Part shown: one piece after another, positions 17,245 through 26,001 of the stretch
How positions within the stretch are numbered: the first letter of the stretch is position 1
How the letters are laid out: the number at the start of each line of letters is the position of its first letter
From: Azospirillum cavernae
Lineage (GTDB): Bacteria > Pseudomonadota > Alphaproteobacteria > Azospirillales > Azospirillaceae
Direction of reading: 5' to 3'
DNA length: 64,000 nucleotides
NCBI RefSeq assembly: GCF_003590795.1
Contig: NZ_QYUL01000005.1
Location: 358,001-422,000, forward strand
Notes under the pieces: model-generated
Database searches by the model: none
Told to the model about the DNA's origin: nothing
What the model saw: only the letters and a program-made list of their open reading frames with translations
Program-made: the position numbers and the translations under genes

Positions 17245-19233
17245 TCAGGCGACCCGAACCGTTTCGATGAAGCCCGTCAGATCGCCGCGCAGGGTTCGCG
17301 TCAACCCGTCCAGATCGCGGGCGGCGTTCAGCACATGCCCGGCCATGGCCCCGGTGTCGTCGGCGGCCCCGGCGACGCCCTCCACGGCGCCGGACATGGT
17401 TTGCGCGCCGTCGGCGACGTCCTGAATGGTGGCGGCGATCCGGTCGGTCGCGGCCTCTTGCTGGGCCAAAGCGGCGGCGACGCGGGTGATGACGCCGTCC
17501 ATGCTGGCGACGGTGTCGCGGATCGAGGCGATGGTGTCCACGGTCGCCAGCGCGGCGTTCTGAATCGCCTGAACCTGCCGGGCGATGTCGTCGGTCGCCC
17601 GCGCCGTCTGGGTCGCCAGACTCTTGACCTCCCCGGCGACCACGGCGAAGCCCTTTCCGGCCTCTCCGGCGCGGGCGGCTTCGATGGTGGCGTTCAGCGC
17701 CAGCAGGTTGGTTTGCCCGGCGATCTCGTGGATCAAGCCGACCACCTTGCCGATCTGGTTGGCGACGTCGTGCAGGCCGCCAACCGTGCCGTTGGTCCGT
17801 TCGACCTCCGACACGGCGGTGGCGGTGATGCGCAGGGTTTCTTCGGTTTGGCGGTTGATGTCGTGGATGGCCGCGCTCAACTCCTCCGCCGCCTTGGCGA
17901 CGGTGCGCACGCCGTCGAGCGACTGGCGCGACGCCGACGCCATGCTGAGCGAGCGTTCGCTGTTCTGCCCGGCCACCTCCGCCATGCGTTGGGCGTTGTC
18001 GCGCATCCGTCCGGCCATGTCGGCCATGGTGGACAGCACGGAGTCGCTGGAATTGCCGAAATCATGCACGGCGTCCTCCAGAATTTGCTGACGCTCCTCG
18101 CTGCGGTTGCGTTCTTGCTGCTGCTGGGCGGCGAGGCTGGCGGTGTTGCCCAAGCCGTCGCGGAACAGGCGTTGGGCGTCGCGCGCCCAGTCGGGAGCGT
18201 TTGACGGCAGGGCGGTTGATGGCAGTGCGGTCGCCCGCATGGCCTGGGCAAGACTTTCGGACCAACGGGCCTGCGCGGTCAGGCGGCGGCGGGTCCACCA
18301 GCCGATCAGGCGCAGCCATGGCGTGGCGTTGGCGAGCGGCGCCGAGAAATCTTGGCGGGCCTTGGCCAGCGCGGTGGCGCAGGCGTCGCGCAAATCGGCG
18401 ATCAGGCGGTCTTCCACCCGTTTGATCGCGTCGATCCGTCGGGTGGCGGCGGCGAACCAGGCTGGTCCCTCAATGTCCTCAAGCGCGCCGCTCAGGCCGC
18501 CGTCGCGGGCGACGCGGCGCATCCGCTCAAACTCGGCTTGATCCGACAGGGCGGCGCGCAGGGCTTCGGCCTGTTCGGGAGCGACATTGTCGGCGACGAT
18601 GGCGAAGGAGCGGTTTTGCCCGGTGATGAGGGCGGCGAAGCGCCGATGCAGCCCGGCGTCGAACCGTCCGGCGGAAAAGCCAGCGGCGCCCGTCGCCCGC
18701 TCCTGCCCGGCTTGTTCCTTGCCCTGCATGAGGTTGAAGGCGGCGATCAAGGCGCGCGACACGACCGGGTCGGACGTCACGTCGGTCGCCGTCGACACGG
18801 CGCTCAGCAGCGCGCCGATCAAGCCGCAGAAAAAGGCGAAGCTGTCTTTGGGGGCCAAGGCCAACCGCCCCGCCCGCTCCCGCAGATCGGGCAGCGCGTC
18901 AAGATCGGCAAGGGCGCGGCGGATGTCGCCGAACAGCGCCGCGCCATGGACCATGCGGTCCAGGTCATTGAAACGGGCGCGCAGCTCCTGCTCGTATTTT
19001 TGGCAAAGCGCCGTCTGCGGGGCGATTTGCTCAGAAAATTGGCGTCCGCCGCTGCCCAGATGGATGTTCCAGACGCCGCGTTCCTTTTGCAGTTCATGGA
19101 CCAGGGCGGCGATGGCGGACACGACGGCGCAGACCGCAGAAAGCTGCTCCAAATCGCGCAAGGTCCGGAACTTCGCCGCCAGAACGAAGCGCGCGGCGGC
19201 GTGCAGATCGCTGTGCAGGATGGGGTGTTTCAT
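17245..19233 (-). CDS. Soluble methyl-accepting chemotaxis protein with N-terminal NIT (nitrate/nitrite) domain
   Basis: 662 residues with no convincing transmembrane pair, so cytoplasmic. The N-terminal ~300 residues resemble the NIT sensor (ELQKERGVWN near the start, GKEQAGQERATGAAGF in the second helix set). The C-terminal third is a chemoreceptor signalling domain with a canonical tip (QTNLLALNATIEAARAGE). ATG 19233 has AAAGGA 8 nt upstream; the ATG at 19242 would touch it. It lies upstream of the ANTAR regulator with a 60-bp gap, suggesting one nitrate-responsive transcription unit. The 268 bp before its start show no recognised promoter. Confidence 0.88.
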   Translation of the reverse strand: MKHPILHSDLHAAARFVLAAKFRTLRDLEQLSAVCAVVSAIAALVHELQKERGVWNIHLGSGGRQFSEQIAPQTALCQKYEQELRARFNDLDRMVHGAALFGDIRRALADLDALPDLRERAGRLALAPKDSFAFFCGLIGALLSAVSTATDVTSDPVVSRALIAAFNLMQGKEQAGQERATGAAGFSAGRFDAGLHRRFAALITGQNRSFAIVADNVAPEQAEALRAALSDQAEFERMRRVARDGGLSGALEDIEGPAWFAAATRRIDAIKRVEDRLIADLRDACATALAKARQDFSAPLANATPWLRLIGWWTRRRLTAQARWSESLAQAMRATALPSTALPSNAPDWARDAQRLFRDGLGNTASLAAQQQQERNRSEERQQILEDAVHDFGNSSDSVLSTMADMAGRMRDNAQRMAEVAGQNSERSLSMASASRQSLDGVRTVAKAAEELSAAIHDINRQTEETLRITATAVSEVERTNGTVGGLHDVANQIGKVVGLIHEIAGQTNLLALNATIEAARAGEAGKGFAVVAGEVKSLATQTARATDDIARQVQAIQNAALATVDTIASIRDTVASMDGVITRVAAALAQQEAATDRIAATIQDVADGAQTMSGAVEGVAGAADDTGAMAGHVLNAARDLDGLTRTLRGDLTGFIETVRVA

Positions 19234-19501
19234 GCGGGTCATCCTTTGCGGTCGGTCTTCCATCAAAAGAGCTAGGCCCTTTGGACGTATGCTGATCGCG
19301 TGTTGCGACGCAAAAACCGGGCCGGTCCGGCTGGCATTGGCAAAAAGACCTAAAACTGACAGCGTGTGATGATTCTTTAGGCTTGCTGCCGCAACGCTGA
19401 GCAAGGCGGAGCTGGCTTGCGCAAGGACGGCTTGATCGGGGCCGTGGCGGCGATGCTAGAGTGCCGATGATGGGGGCTGAACGGATGATGGGGCGCACGG
19501 C

Positions 19502-20299
19502 ATGATTCTGGAAACGCTGAGCGGCTTTCTCGACATCGACGGGGTTGCCCTGGAATACCGCCGCGTTCGGGCGGCGCGCGCGGGTTTGCCGACTCTGGTC
19601 TTCCTGCATGAGGGGCTGGGCTGCGTCGCCATCTGGAAGGATTTTCCCGACCGTCTGGCGGCGGCGACCGGCTGCGGCGCGCTGATTTATTCCCGGCGCG
19701 GTTATGGCCGCTCCTCGCCGGTGGTTCTGCCCCGCTCCACCGGCTATTTGCATGAGGAGGCGGACGGGGTGCTGCCCCGGCTGCTCGACCAGTTGGGCTT
19801 GACCGACGTCGTGCTGGTCGGCCACAGCGACGGGGCGTCCATCGCCCTGCTCGCCGCCTCCGGCCCAGCCGCGCCGCGCGTCCGCGCCGCCATCGCCGAG
19901 GCGCCCCACGTCTTTGTCGAGGATGTGACCATCGCGGGCATCCAGGCGGCGCGCGCGGTCTATGAGGACGGCTTGCGCGAGCGGTTGAAGCGGTTGCATG
20001 GCGACAATGTGGACGGCGCCTTTTGGGGGTGGAACGACACTTGGTTGACCGAGGAGTTCCGGCTCTGGAACATCGAAGACCGCCTGCCCGCCATCCGCGC
20101 GCCGTTTCTGGTGATCCAGGGGGTGGACGACGAATACGCCACCGCCGCGCAATATGACGCCATCGCGGCGCAAAGCGGCGGGCCGGTGTCGCTTCTCGTG
20201 CTCGACTCCTGCGGGCACACCCCGCACCGTGACCAGGGCGACGTGGTCTTGCAGGCGATGGTTGATTTCCTGCGCAAGGTCGCCGGTTTGGCGGGATGA
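19502..20299 (+). CDS. Alpha/beta hydrolase
   Basis: 265-residue alpha/beta-fold hydrolase. The nucleophile elbow is GHSDGAS, the acid is probably D in VIQGVDDEYAT, and the base is H in DSCGHTPHRDQ. The oxyanion-hole region is FLHEGLGC. No signal peptide. It carries a cap-like insert (VFVEDVTIAGIQ to NDTWLTEEF). The substrate is not evident and could be an ester, lactone or C-C bonded aromatic product. It stands alone, with the next gene 110 bp on. Confidence 0.85.
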   Translation: MILETLSGFLDIDGVALEYRRVRAARAGLPTLVFLHEGLGCVAIWKDFPDRLAAATGCGALIYSRRGYGRSSPVVLPRSTGYLHEEADGVLPRLLDQLGLTDVVLVGHSDGASIALLAASGPAAPRVRAAIAEAPHVFVEDVTIAGIQAARAVYEDGLRERLKRLHGDNVDGAFWGWNDTWLTEEFRLWNIEDRLPAIRAPFLVIQGVDDEYATAAQYDAIAAQSGGPVSLLVLDSCGHTPHRDQGDVVLQAMVDFLRKVAGLAG

Positions 20300-20409
20300 A
20301 CTGGCCTAAGGGCTGATTGACCAAGGGCTTTTGATCCTTCCATAGTGTGCGTTGCCGGTCCCCGGCGCCGCCATCGGGGATGGCGATACGGATTTTCGCC
20401 CCTGGCCGC

Positions 20410-22740
20410 ATGACCCCGAAGCCCCACCTTTTGTCGCCCCTACGCGCCGTTCAGCGCCTGTTCACCCGCCTGTTCACCCGTGGGCGTCTGGCCCGCCGCT
20501 TCGCCTTCGTGTCGCTGATGCTGGGGGTGGTGCTGGCCGTGCTGATCGGGGCCAGCCTGTATCTGGTGTCCAGCCGCCATCTGGCCCGGCAGCATTATGG
20601 CAACGTTCAGGCCAACGCCGCGCTGGTCGCCCGGCAAACCGAAGGGCTGCTGACCACGCTGGTCAACACCATGCGGGATCTGGCGGACAACCGCGAACTG
20701 GCGCGCGCGCTGGCCGAACCCGGCGGCAAGGACACCCCCCTACTGCCCTTCCTGCGCAGCGTCGGCCAGATCGCCAGCGTGCCGGTGGTCCTGGTCTTCA
20801 CCAACGCCGAGGGAAAGCCGCTGGCCGACAATGGGCAGCGGGCGGATTTGCGGATGACCCCCGCCGATCTGGCGTGGCTGGAGCGCGCCGTCGCCGCCCG
20901 GCAGTCGGCCGTGGCGGTGGTGAAGGACGGCGCCCGGCTGTTCCTGCTCGCCGCCGACCTTCCGGCGGCGGAGGGCGGCGCGCCGCTGGGTGGCGCTCCG
21001 CCCAGTGGCGCGCTGCTCTACAAAGCCCCCTTGAGCGCGCTGGTTCTCCATCCCGAAGCCACGCTGATCCAGGCCGGGGCCGCCGTGCCGCCGGTTCCCG
21101 CCGGGCGGATGGCGGTGGAGACGCCCTTGCGGGTGTCCGACCGGCTGGCCCCGCTGGGGCTGGTCCTGCGGCTGGAGGCGTCGTCCGTGCCGACCGCCGC
21201 CTTCCTGTCCTGGGTTCTGCCCGCCTATGGGCTGGTCGCGCTGGCCTCTCTGGTCGGGATTTATTTCGGCAGCCGGGCGGTGGGCAGCCACATGACCCGC
21301 TCCCTGCGCGAGTTGGAGCGGTTGGCCGGAACCATCGTCAGCCATGGCTTCATCGGCCAGCGCGCCCGCGTGCGCGGCGATGATGAGGTCGCCGGTCTGG
21401 CGACCACCTTCAACGCCATGCTCGACCACATCGCCGCCATCCAGCGCGAACGCGACCTGCGCGCGGCGGAGGAGATCACCATCCAGCGCACCTTCGCCGA
21501 GCGGGCCGGACAGGCGCGGGCGGAGGCGGAAGACGCCAAGACGGAGGCCGAACGCGCGCGCCAGGAAGCGATCATGGCCCTGATGGTCGCCGAACGCGCC
21601 AACGCGGCGAAAACCCATTTTCTGGCCGCCGCCAGCCATGATTTGCGCCAGCCCGTGCAATCGCTGGTGCTGTTGACCGCCGCGCTGGCGGTGCGGCTGG
21701 GCGACCATCCGGCCTCCTCCCTGGTCGGCAAGATCGAGGCGTCGATCAACGCGCTCTGCCGCCTGCTCGACGCCATTCTCGACATGTCGAAGCTGGACGC
21801 GGGCGTGGTGTCGCCCAGCGTGCAAACCGTGTCGCTGGGGGCGATTTTTCAACGGTTGGAGGATGAATACCGGCTGCGCGCGGCGGAAAAGGGCATCCGC
21901 TTCCGCGCCGCGCCGACCAGCGTCACCCTGTCCGCCGACCCGGCCCTGTTGGAGCGGATCATCCGCAATCTGGTGGAAAACGCCCTGCGCTACACCGACC
22001 AGGGGCGGATCGTCCTGGGCTGCCGCCGCAGCGCCGAGGGGGTGCGCGTCCAGGTTCTCGACACCGGCATCGGCATTCCGGCGGAGCATCTGGAGCGGAT
22101 CTTCCATGAATTCTACCAGATCGCCAACCCGGCGCGGGATCGCGGCAAGGGGCTGGGCCTGGGGCTGGCCATCGTTGACCGTCTGGCCCGCCTGCTGAAA
22201 TACCGGGTGGAGGTCGCCTCGACGCCCGGAAAAGGCTCCTGCTTCACCGTGCGGATCGACGGGCCGACGCTGGATCGGGTCGCCGTTTTGCCGTTGCCGG
22301 GATCGGGCGGATTGACTGGGGTCGATAGGACCGTCGGTCTGGCCCTGGTGATCGACGACGATCCGTTGGTCCGCGAAGGGCTGACGCTGCTGATCGAGCA
22401 ATGCGGGTGGCGGGTTCTGGCCTGCGACGGCGCGTCGGCGGCGGTGCGGGCGCTGACCATCGCCCGGCGGTCGCCCGATCTGGTGATCGCCGATTTGCGG
22501 CTGGCGGCCGGGGAAAGCGGGTTGGACGCCATCGGCGCGGTGGAGCGGACGATCCGAACGGTTCTGAAAAACCCGCGCCTGCCCCTGTGCGTCGTGCTGA
22601 CCGGCGACACCGCGCCGGAGCGCATCACGGACGCCAAGGCCAGCGGCCACCGGATTTTGCACAAGCCGATAGCCGCCAAGGAGATCGCCGCTCTGTTGAG
22701 TGAGGCGCTTCCCACCCTGCCCATCGCCGCGCGGTCCTGA
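20410..22740 (+). CDS. Membrane hybrid sensor histidine kinase with C-terminal receiver
   Basis: About 776 residues. TM1 lies near residues 31-52, followed by a periplasmic sensor of about 220 residues and TM2 (LPAYGLVALASLVGIYFGSRAVG). A HAMP domain and a long charged coiled coil (RAEAEDAKTEAERARQEA) lead to HisKA with H410 in AASHDLRQPVQSL. The HATPase has NLVENALRY, DTGIGIP and GKGLGLGL, and the receiver has D695 (LVIADLRLAAG). The ligand and partner are unknown, and no response regulator or HPt gene is adjacent. The start is uncertain: ATG 20410 is used, while ATG 20380 and GTG 20347 are in frame and none has a good ribosome site. Confidence 0.88.
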   Translation: MTPKPHLLSPLRAVQRLFTRLFTRGRLARRFAFVSLMLGVVLAVLIGASLYLVSSRHLARQHYGNVQANAALVARQTEGLLTTLVNTMRDLADNRELARALAEPGGKDTPLLPFLRSVGQIASVPVVLVFTNAEGKPLADNGQRADLRMTPADLAWLERAVAARQSAVAVVKDGARLFLLAADLPAAEGGAPLGGAPPSGALLYKAPLSALVLHPEATLIQAGAAVPPVPAGRMAVETPLRVSDRLAPLGLVLRLEASSVPTAAFLSWVLPAYGLVALASLVGIYFGSRAVGSHMTRSLRELERLAGTIVSHGFIGQRARVRGDDEVAGLATTFNAMLDHIAAIQRERDLRAAEEITIQRTFAERAGQARAEAEDAKTEAERARQEAIMALMVAERANAAKTHFLAAASHDLRQPVQSLVLLTAALAVRLGDHPASSLVGKIEASINALCRLLDAILDMSKLDAGVVSPSVQTVSLGAIFQRLEDEYRLRAAEKGIRFRAAPTSVTLSADPALLERIIRNLVENALRYTDQGRIVLGCRRSAEGVRVQVLDTGIGIPAEHLERIFHEFYQIANPARDRGKGLGLGLAIVDRLARLLKYRVEVASTPGKGSCFTVRIDGPTLDRVAVLPLPGSGGLTGVDRTVGLALVIDDDPLVREGLTLLIEQCGWRVLACDGASAAVRALTIARRSPDLVIADLRLAAGESGLDAIGAVERTIRTVLKNPRLPLCVVLTGDTAPERITDAKASGHRILHKPIAAKEIAALLSEALPTLPIAARS

Positions 22741-23071
22741 CGAGGCGATACCCGATAGCGTCCATCGGATGATCGGGCGGCCGTCGCAGGCGGTTCCCGG
22801 ATCCGCGCGTTTGCGTTTTTTGCGGCGCATCATTCGATAAAAATGAATGAATTTTGTGTCGCGTCAGCGGAATTCCCACATCATCTTCAGGGATTCTCGC
22901 GCGCAAAACCGCCATTCTTTCCAAGGAAACGCCGTTGGAAAAGCCGGAATTCCAACGCTGCGGCGCAGGGCGACAAAATGACACATCAATCCACTTTACA
23001 GTCTGAGTTTTGTATCATATTTTCCCCTCATAGACAGTTTGCTGGACGCGCAAGCAATCGCGGGGACGCCG
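22741..23071. other. Intergenic leader of the paa operon
   Basis: 331 bp separating the hybrid kinase from paaA. It contains a sigma-70-type promoter (next entry) and an inverted repeat TTTCCAA (22918-22924) / TTGGAAA (22935-22941) upstream of it, a possible operator. No gene is seen. No PaaR/PaaX-type repressor gene is present in the window. Confidence 0.6.
22995..23023 (+). promoter_or_regulatory. Putative sigma-70 promoter of the paa operon
   Basis: TTTACA (22995-23000), a 17-bp spacer and TATTTT (23018-23023). Transcription would start near 23030, leaving a leader of about 40 nt before paaA. Confidence 0.6.
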
Positions 23072-24073
23072 ATGTACACGCAGGGTTTGGACAGCAAGAC
23101 CGAGCAGGGCGCTCAGCCGTCACCCCGTCTGGTGACGCAGGACGATATCCGGTTTCAGGAACGCATCGACGCCGAAGACAAGATCGAGCCGCGCGACTGG
23201 ATGCCCGACGGCTACCGCCGCACCCTGGTCCGCCAGATCGCCCAGCACGCCCATTCCGAAATCGTCGGCATGCTGCCGGAAGGCAATTGGATCACCCGCG
23301 CGCCCAGCCTGCGCCGCAAGGTGGCCCTGCTGGCCAAGGTGCAGGATGAGGGCGGGCACGGGCTTTACCTCTACAGCGCGGCGGAAACGCTGGGCGTGTC
23401 GCGCGACGAGCTGGTCGAACAGCTTTTGGCGGGCAAGGCCAAATATTCCAGCATCTTCAATTACCCGACCCTGACCTGGGCCGACATCGGGGCCATTGGC
23501 TGGCTGGTGGACGGCGCGGCGATCATGAATCAGGTGCCGCTCTGCCGCTGCTCCTACGGTCCCTACGCCCGCGCCATGGTGCGGGTGTGCCGGGAGGAGA
23601 GCTTCCACCAGCGCCAGGGCTATGAGCTGATGCTGGCGTTGGCCAACGGCACGGCGGAGCAAAAGCGGATGGCGCAGGACTCGCTGAACCGCTGGTGGTG
23701 GCCGTCGCTGATGATGTTCGGCCCGTCCGACGACCAGTCGGCCCATTCGGCGCAGAACATGGCCTGGAAGATCAAGCGCTTCTCCAACGACGATCTGCGC
23801 CAGCGCTTTGTCGACGCCACCGTGCCGCAGGCGGAGTTTTTGGGCCTGACCATCCCCGATCCCGACCTGCGCCTGAACGCCGAAACCGGCCATTATGATT
23901 TCGGCGCCATCGACTGGACCGAGTTCAACGAGATCCTGAAGGGCAACGGCCCCTGCAACCGCGAACGCCTGGAAGCCCGCCGCAAGGCCTGGGACGAGGG
24001 CGCGTGGGTGCGCGAGGCCGCCACCGCCCACGCCGCCAAACGCGCCCAGCGCGAGATGAAAAAAGTCGGCTGA
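23072..24073 (+). CDS. paaA: Phenylacetyl-CoA 1,2-epoxidase catalytic subunit PaaA
   Basis: 333-residue diiron oxygenase subunit that epoxidises the ring of phenylacetyl-CoA using O2 and electrons from PaaE. The carboxylate/His metal-site segments are visible: KVQDEGGHGLYLY and CREESFHQRQGYE. The sequence LTWADIGAIGWLVDGAA and the closing WVREAATAHAAKRA are characteristic of PaaA. ATG 23072 is preferred (GGGGA upstream) over an in-frame TTG at 23039. It is the first gene of a co-oriented operon running to 34277. Confidence 0.97.
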   Translation: MYTQGLDSKTEQGAQPSPRLVTQDDIRFQERIDAEDKIEPRDWMPDGYRRTLVRQIAQHAHSEIVGMLPEGNWITRAPSLRRKVALLAKVQDEGGHGLYLYSAAETLGVSRDELVEQLLAGKAKYSSIFNYPTLTWADIGAIGWLVDGAAIMNQVPLCRCSYGPYARAMVRVCREESFHQRQGYELMLALANGTAEQKRMAQDSLNRWWWPSLMMFGPSDDQSAHSAQNMAWKIKRFSNDDLRQRFVDATVPQAEFLGLTIPDPDLRLNAETGHYDFGAIDWTEFNEILKGNGPCNRERLEARRKAWDEGAWVREAATAHAAKRAQREMKKVG

Positions 24074-24096
24074 AACAGCCGGGAGGGGGTAGAGCC

Positions 24097-24384
24097 ATGG
24101 ACCGCAAAGATTGGCCGTTGTTCGAGATTTTCATCCGTCCGAAGAACGGCTTGAGCCACAAGCATGTCGGCAGCCTGCACGCCGCCGATGGCCGGATGGC
24201 GCTGGACAACGCCCGCGACGTCTACACCCGCCGGGGTGAAGGGGTGAGCATTTGGGCGGTTCCCGCCGCCAGCATCGCCGCCTCCGACCCGTCGGACAAG
24301 GCCAGCCTGTTCGATCCGGCGGACGACAAGATTTACCGTCATCCGACCTTTTACGAGATCCCCGCCGACGTGAAGAACATCTGA
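24097..24384 (+). CDS. paaB: Phenylacetyl-CoA 1,2-epoxidase subunit PaaB
   Basis: 95-residue structural subunit of the PaaABCE multicomponent oxygenase. The start WPLFEIFIRPKNGLSHKHVGSLHAAD and the YTRRGEGVSIWAVP segment are diagnostic. A GGGAGGGGG site precedes the ATG. It follows paaA by 23 bp. A 102-bp palindromic repeat lies between it and paaC. Confidence 0.96.
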   Translation: MDRKDWPLFEIFIRPKNGLSHKHVGSLHAADGRMALDNARDVYTRRGEGVSIWAVPAASIAASDPSDKASLFDPADDKIYRHPTFYEIPADVKNI

Positions 24385-24392
24385 AGCGTCGG

Positions 24393-24494
24393 CCCCCTCC
24401 CCAGCCCTCCCCCGCTCACGCGGGAGAGGGGGCCTTTCGGATAAGCCACCGTCATTCCCTCTCCCGCGCAAGCGGGGGAGGGTTAGGGAGGGGG
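24393..24494. repeat. Composite intergenic palindrome, copy 1 (paaB-paaC)
   Basis: Outer arms are C-rich (CCCCCTCCC...) and G-rich (...GGGAGGGGG), enclosing two smaller hairpins, each a CCCGC-type stem closing on a short loop. The same design occurs at 25861, 34723, 37552 and 57597. This copy is transcribed inside the paa operon. Confidence 0.85.
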
Positions 24495-24546
24495 CAAGAC
24501 GGCGCCGACAAAAGACCAAACCCGCGATGGGTCGGAAGGACATCGG

Positions 24547-25311
24547 ATGAGCAACGACACCCAACAGGCCCTGTTCGGTTACGCGCTGCGGCTGGGCGAC
24601 ACCAGTCTGGTGCTGGGCCATCGCCTTTCGGAATGGTGCGGCCACGCGCCGGAGCTGGAAGAAGACATCGCGCTGACCAACGTCGCCCTGGATCTGGTCG
24701 GCCACGCCCGCCTGTGGCTGGCCTACGCCGGAGAGGTCGAGGGCAAGGGCCGCGACGAAGACCGTCTGGCCTACCGGCGCGACGTGTTCGATTACCGCAA
24801 CCATCTGCTGGTCGAACAGCCCAACCGCGATTTCGGCCACACCATCGTCCGCCAGTTCCTGCACGATTCCTGGGCGGTGGAGCTGTACGACCGGCTGACC
24901 GCGTCCACCGACGCGACGCTGGCCGGGATCGCCGCCAAGGCGGTGAAGGAGGTGCGCTATCACGTCCGTCACAGCGCTGACTGGTTGATCCGGCTGGGCG
25001 ACGGCACCGCCGTCAGCCACGCCAAGGTGCAGGACGCGCTGGATCGGCTGTGGCCCTACACCGGCGAAATGTTCGAGAGCGACGCGGCGTCCGCGACCCT
25101 GGCCGCCGCCGGAATCGCCCCCGATCCGCTGGAGCTGCGCGCCGCCTGGAACGCCCGGATCGCCGAAATTCTGGCGGAGGCCACCCTGTCCCGCCCGGCC
25201 GACGGCTGGATGCAAAAGGGCGGGCTGCGCGGCGAGCACAGCGAGCATTTGGGCTTTCTGCTGGCCGAAATGCAGTTCCTGCCGCGCGCCTATCCCGACG
25301 CGACCTGGTGA
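24547..25311 (+). CDS. paaC: Phenylacetyl-CoA 1,2-epoxidase subunit PaaC
   Basis: 254-residue ferritin-like partner of PaaA, without a functional diiron site in this family. Diagnostic stretches are RLSEWCGHAPELEEDIALTN, LLVEQPNRDFGHTIVRQF and the C-terminal GGLRGEHSEHLGFLLAEMQ. It lies 162 bp after paaB, with repeat copy 1 between, and 8 bp before paaD. Confidence 0.96.
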   Translation: MSNDTQQALFGYALRLGDTSLVLGHRLSEWCGHAPELEEDIALTNVALDLVGHARLWLAYAGEVEGKGRDEDRLAYRRDVFDYRNHLLVEQPNRDFGHTIVRQFLHDSWAVELYDRLTASTDATLAGIAAKAVKEVRYHVRHSADWLIRLGDGTAVSHAKVQDALDRLWPYTGEMFESDAASATLAAAGIAPDPLELRAAWNARIAEILAEATLSRPADGWMQKGGLRGEHSEHLGFLLAEMQFLPRAYPDATW

Positions 25312-25319
25312 GAGGGGGC

Positions 25320-25844
25320 ATGGCCATGCCGGACGCGGGCTGTTGGGGACCGGAGCCAGGGGCCGACACGCTGCTGTTGACCGCCTGGAACGCCTTGGCC
25401 GAGGTGATGGACCCGGAGATTCCGGTGTTGAGCGTCGTCGATCTCGGCGTCGTCCGGTCGGTGGATCGCCAGACGGATGGGCGGATCGCCGTGACGGTGA
25501 CGCCGACCTATTCCGGCTGCCCGGCCACCGGCGTCATCGTGCTGGATGTGGAAACCGCGCTGGCGCGGGCCGGTCTGGACGCCGTGGTTCGCGTGGTCAT
25601 CGCCCCGCCCTGGACCACCGATTGGATCAGCGAGACGGGCCGCGCCAAGCTGGCCGAGGTCGGCATCGTGCCGCCGCCCGCGTCGGGCAAACGGTCGCTG
25701 ACCGCGCCAGAGGAATCCATCGCCTGCCCGCTCTGCGGATCGACCGACACGGCGCAAATCAGCCGCTTCGGCTCCACCGCCTGCAAGGCCCTGCACCGCT
25801 GCAACGCCTGCCTCGAACCGTTCGACGTGTTCAAATGCCATTGA
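25320..25844 (+). CDS. paaD: Epoxidase maturation protein PaaD (MIP18-like, iron-sulfur related)
   Basis: 174 residues. The N-terminal DUF59/MIP18 domain shows MDPEIPVLSVVDLGVVRSV and TPTYSGCPAT with its conserved Cys. The C-terminal four-Cys cluster is CPLCGST ... ACKALHRCNACLEPF, a likely metal site. PaaD is needed for an active PaaABCE complex, probably through Fe-S or diiron assembly. GAGAGGGGG precedes the ATG at 25320; an ATG at 25326 is also possible. Confidence 0.94.
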   Translation: MAMPDAGCWGPEPGADTLLLTAWNALAEVMDPEIPVLSVVDLGVVRSVDRQTDGRIAVTVTPTYSGCPATGVIVLDVETALARAGLDAVVRVVIAPPWTTDWISETGRAKLAEVGIVPPPASGKRSLTAPEESIACPLCGSTDTAQISRFGSTACKALHRCNACLEPFDVFKCH

Positions 25845-25860
25845 GCGGCTGCGCCCTTTG

Positions 25861-25969
25861 CCCCCTCCCTAACCCTCCCCCGCGCGAGCGCGGGAGAGGG
25901 AACTCCGCCTTGCGCCGACAAGGTTCCAGGCTCCCTCTCCCGCATCGCGGGGGAGGGCTGGGGAGGGGG
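25861..25969. repeat. Composite intergenic palindrome, copy 2 (paaD-paaE)
   Basis: Same two-hairpin design as copy 1, starting 16 bp after the paaD stop and ending 32 bp before paaE. The inner hairpins close on GCGCGAGCGC and CGCATCGCG. Confidence 0.85.
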
Positions 25970-26001
25970 AAAGACGCGCGCCCGACAAGGAATCCCGCCC
26001 C

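Noticed and set aside
24393..24494. CRISPR array or attenuator peptide in the paaB-paaC gap
   Set aside because: The repeat is a single composite palindrome with no spacers; it recurs at unrelated loci.
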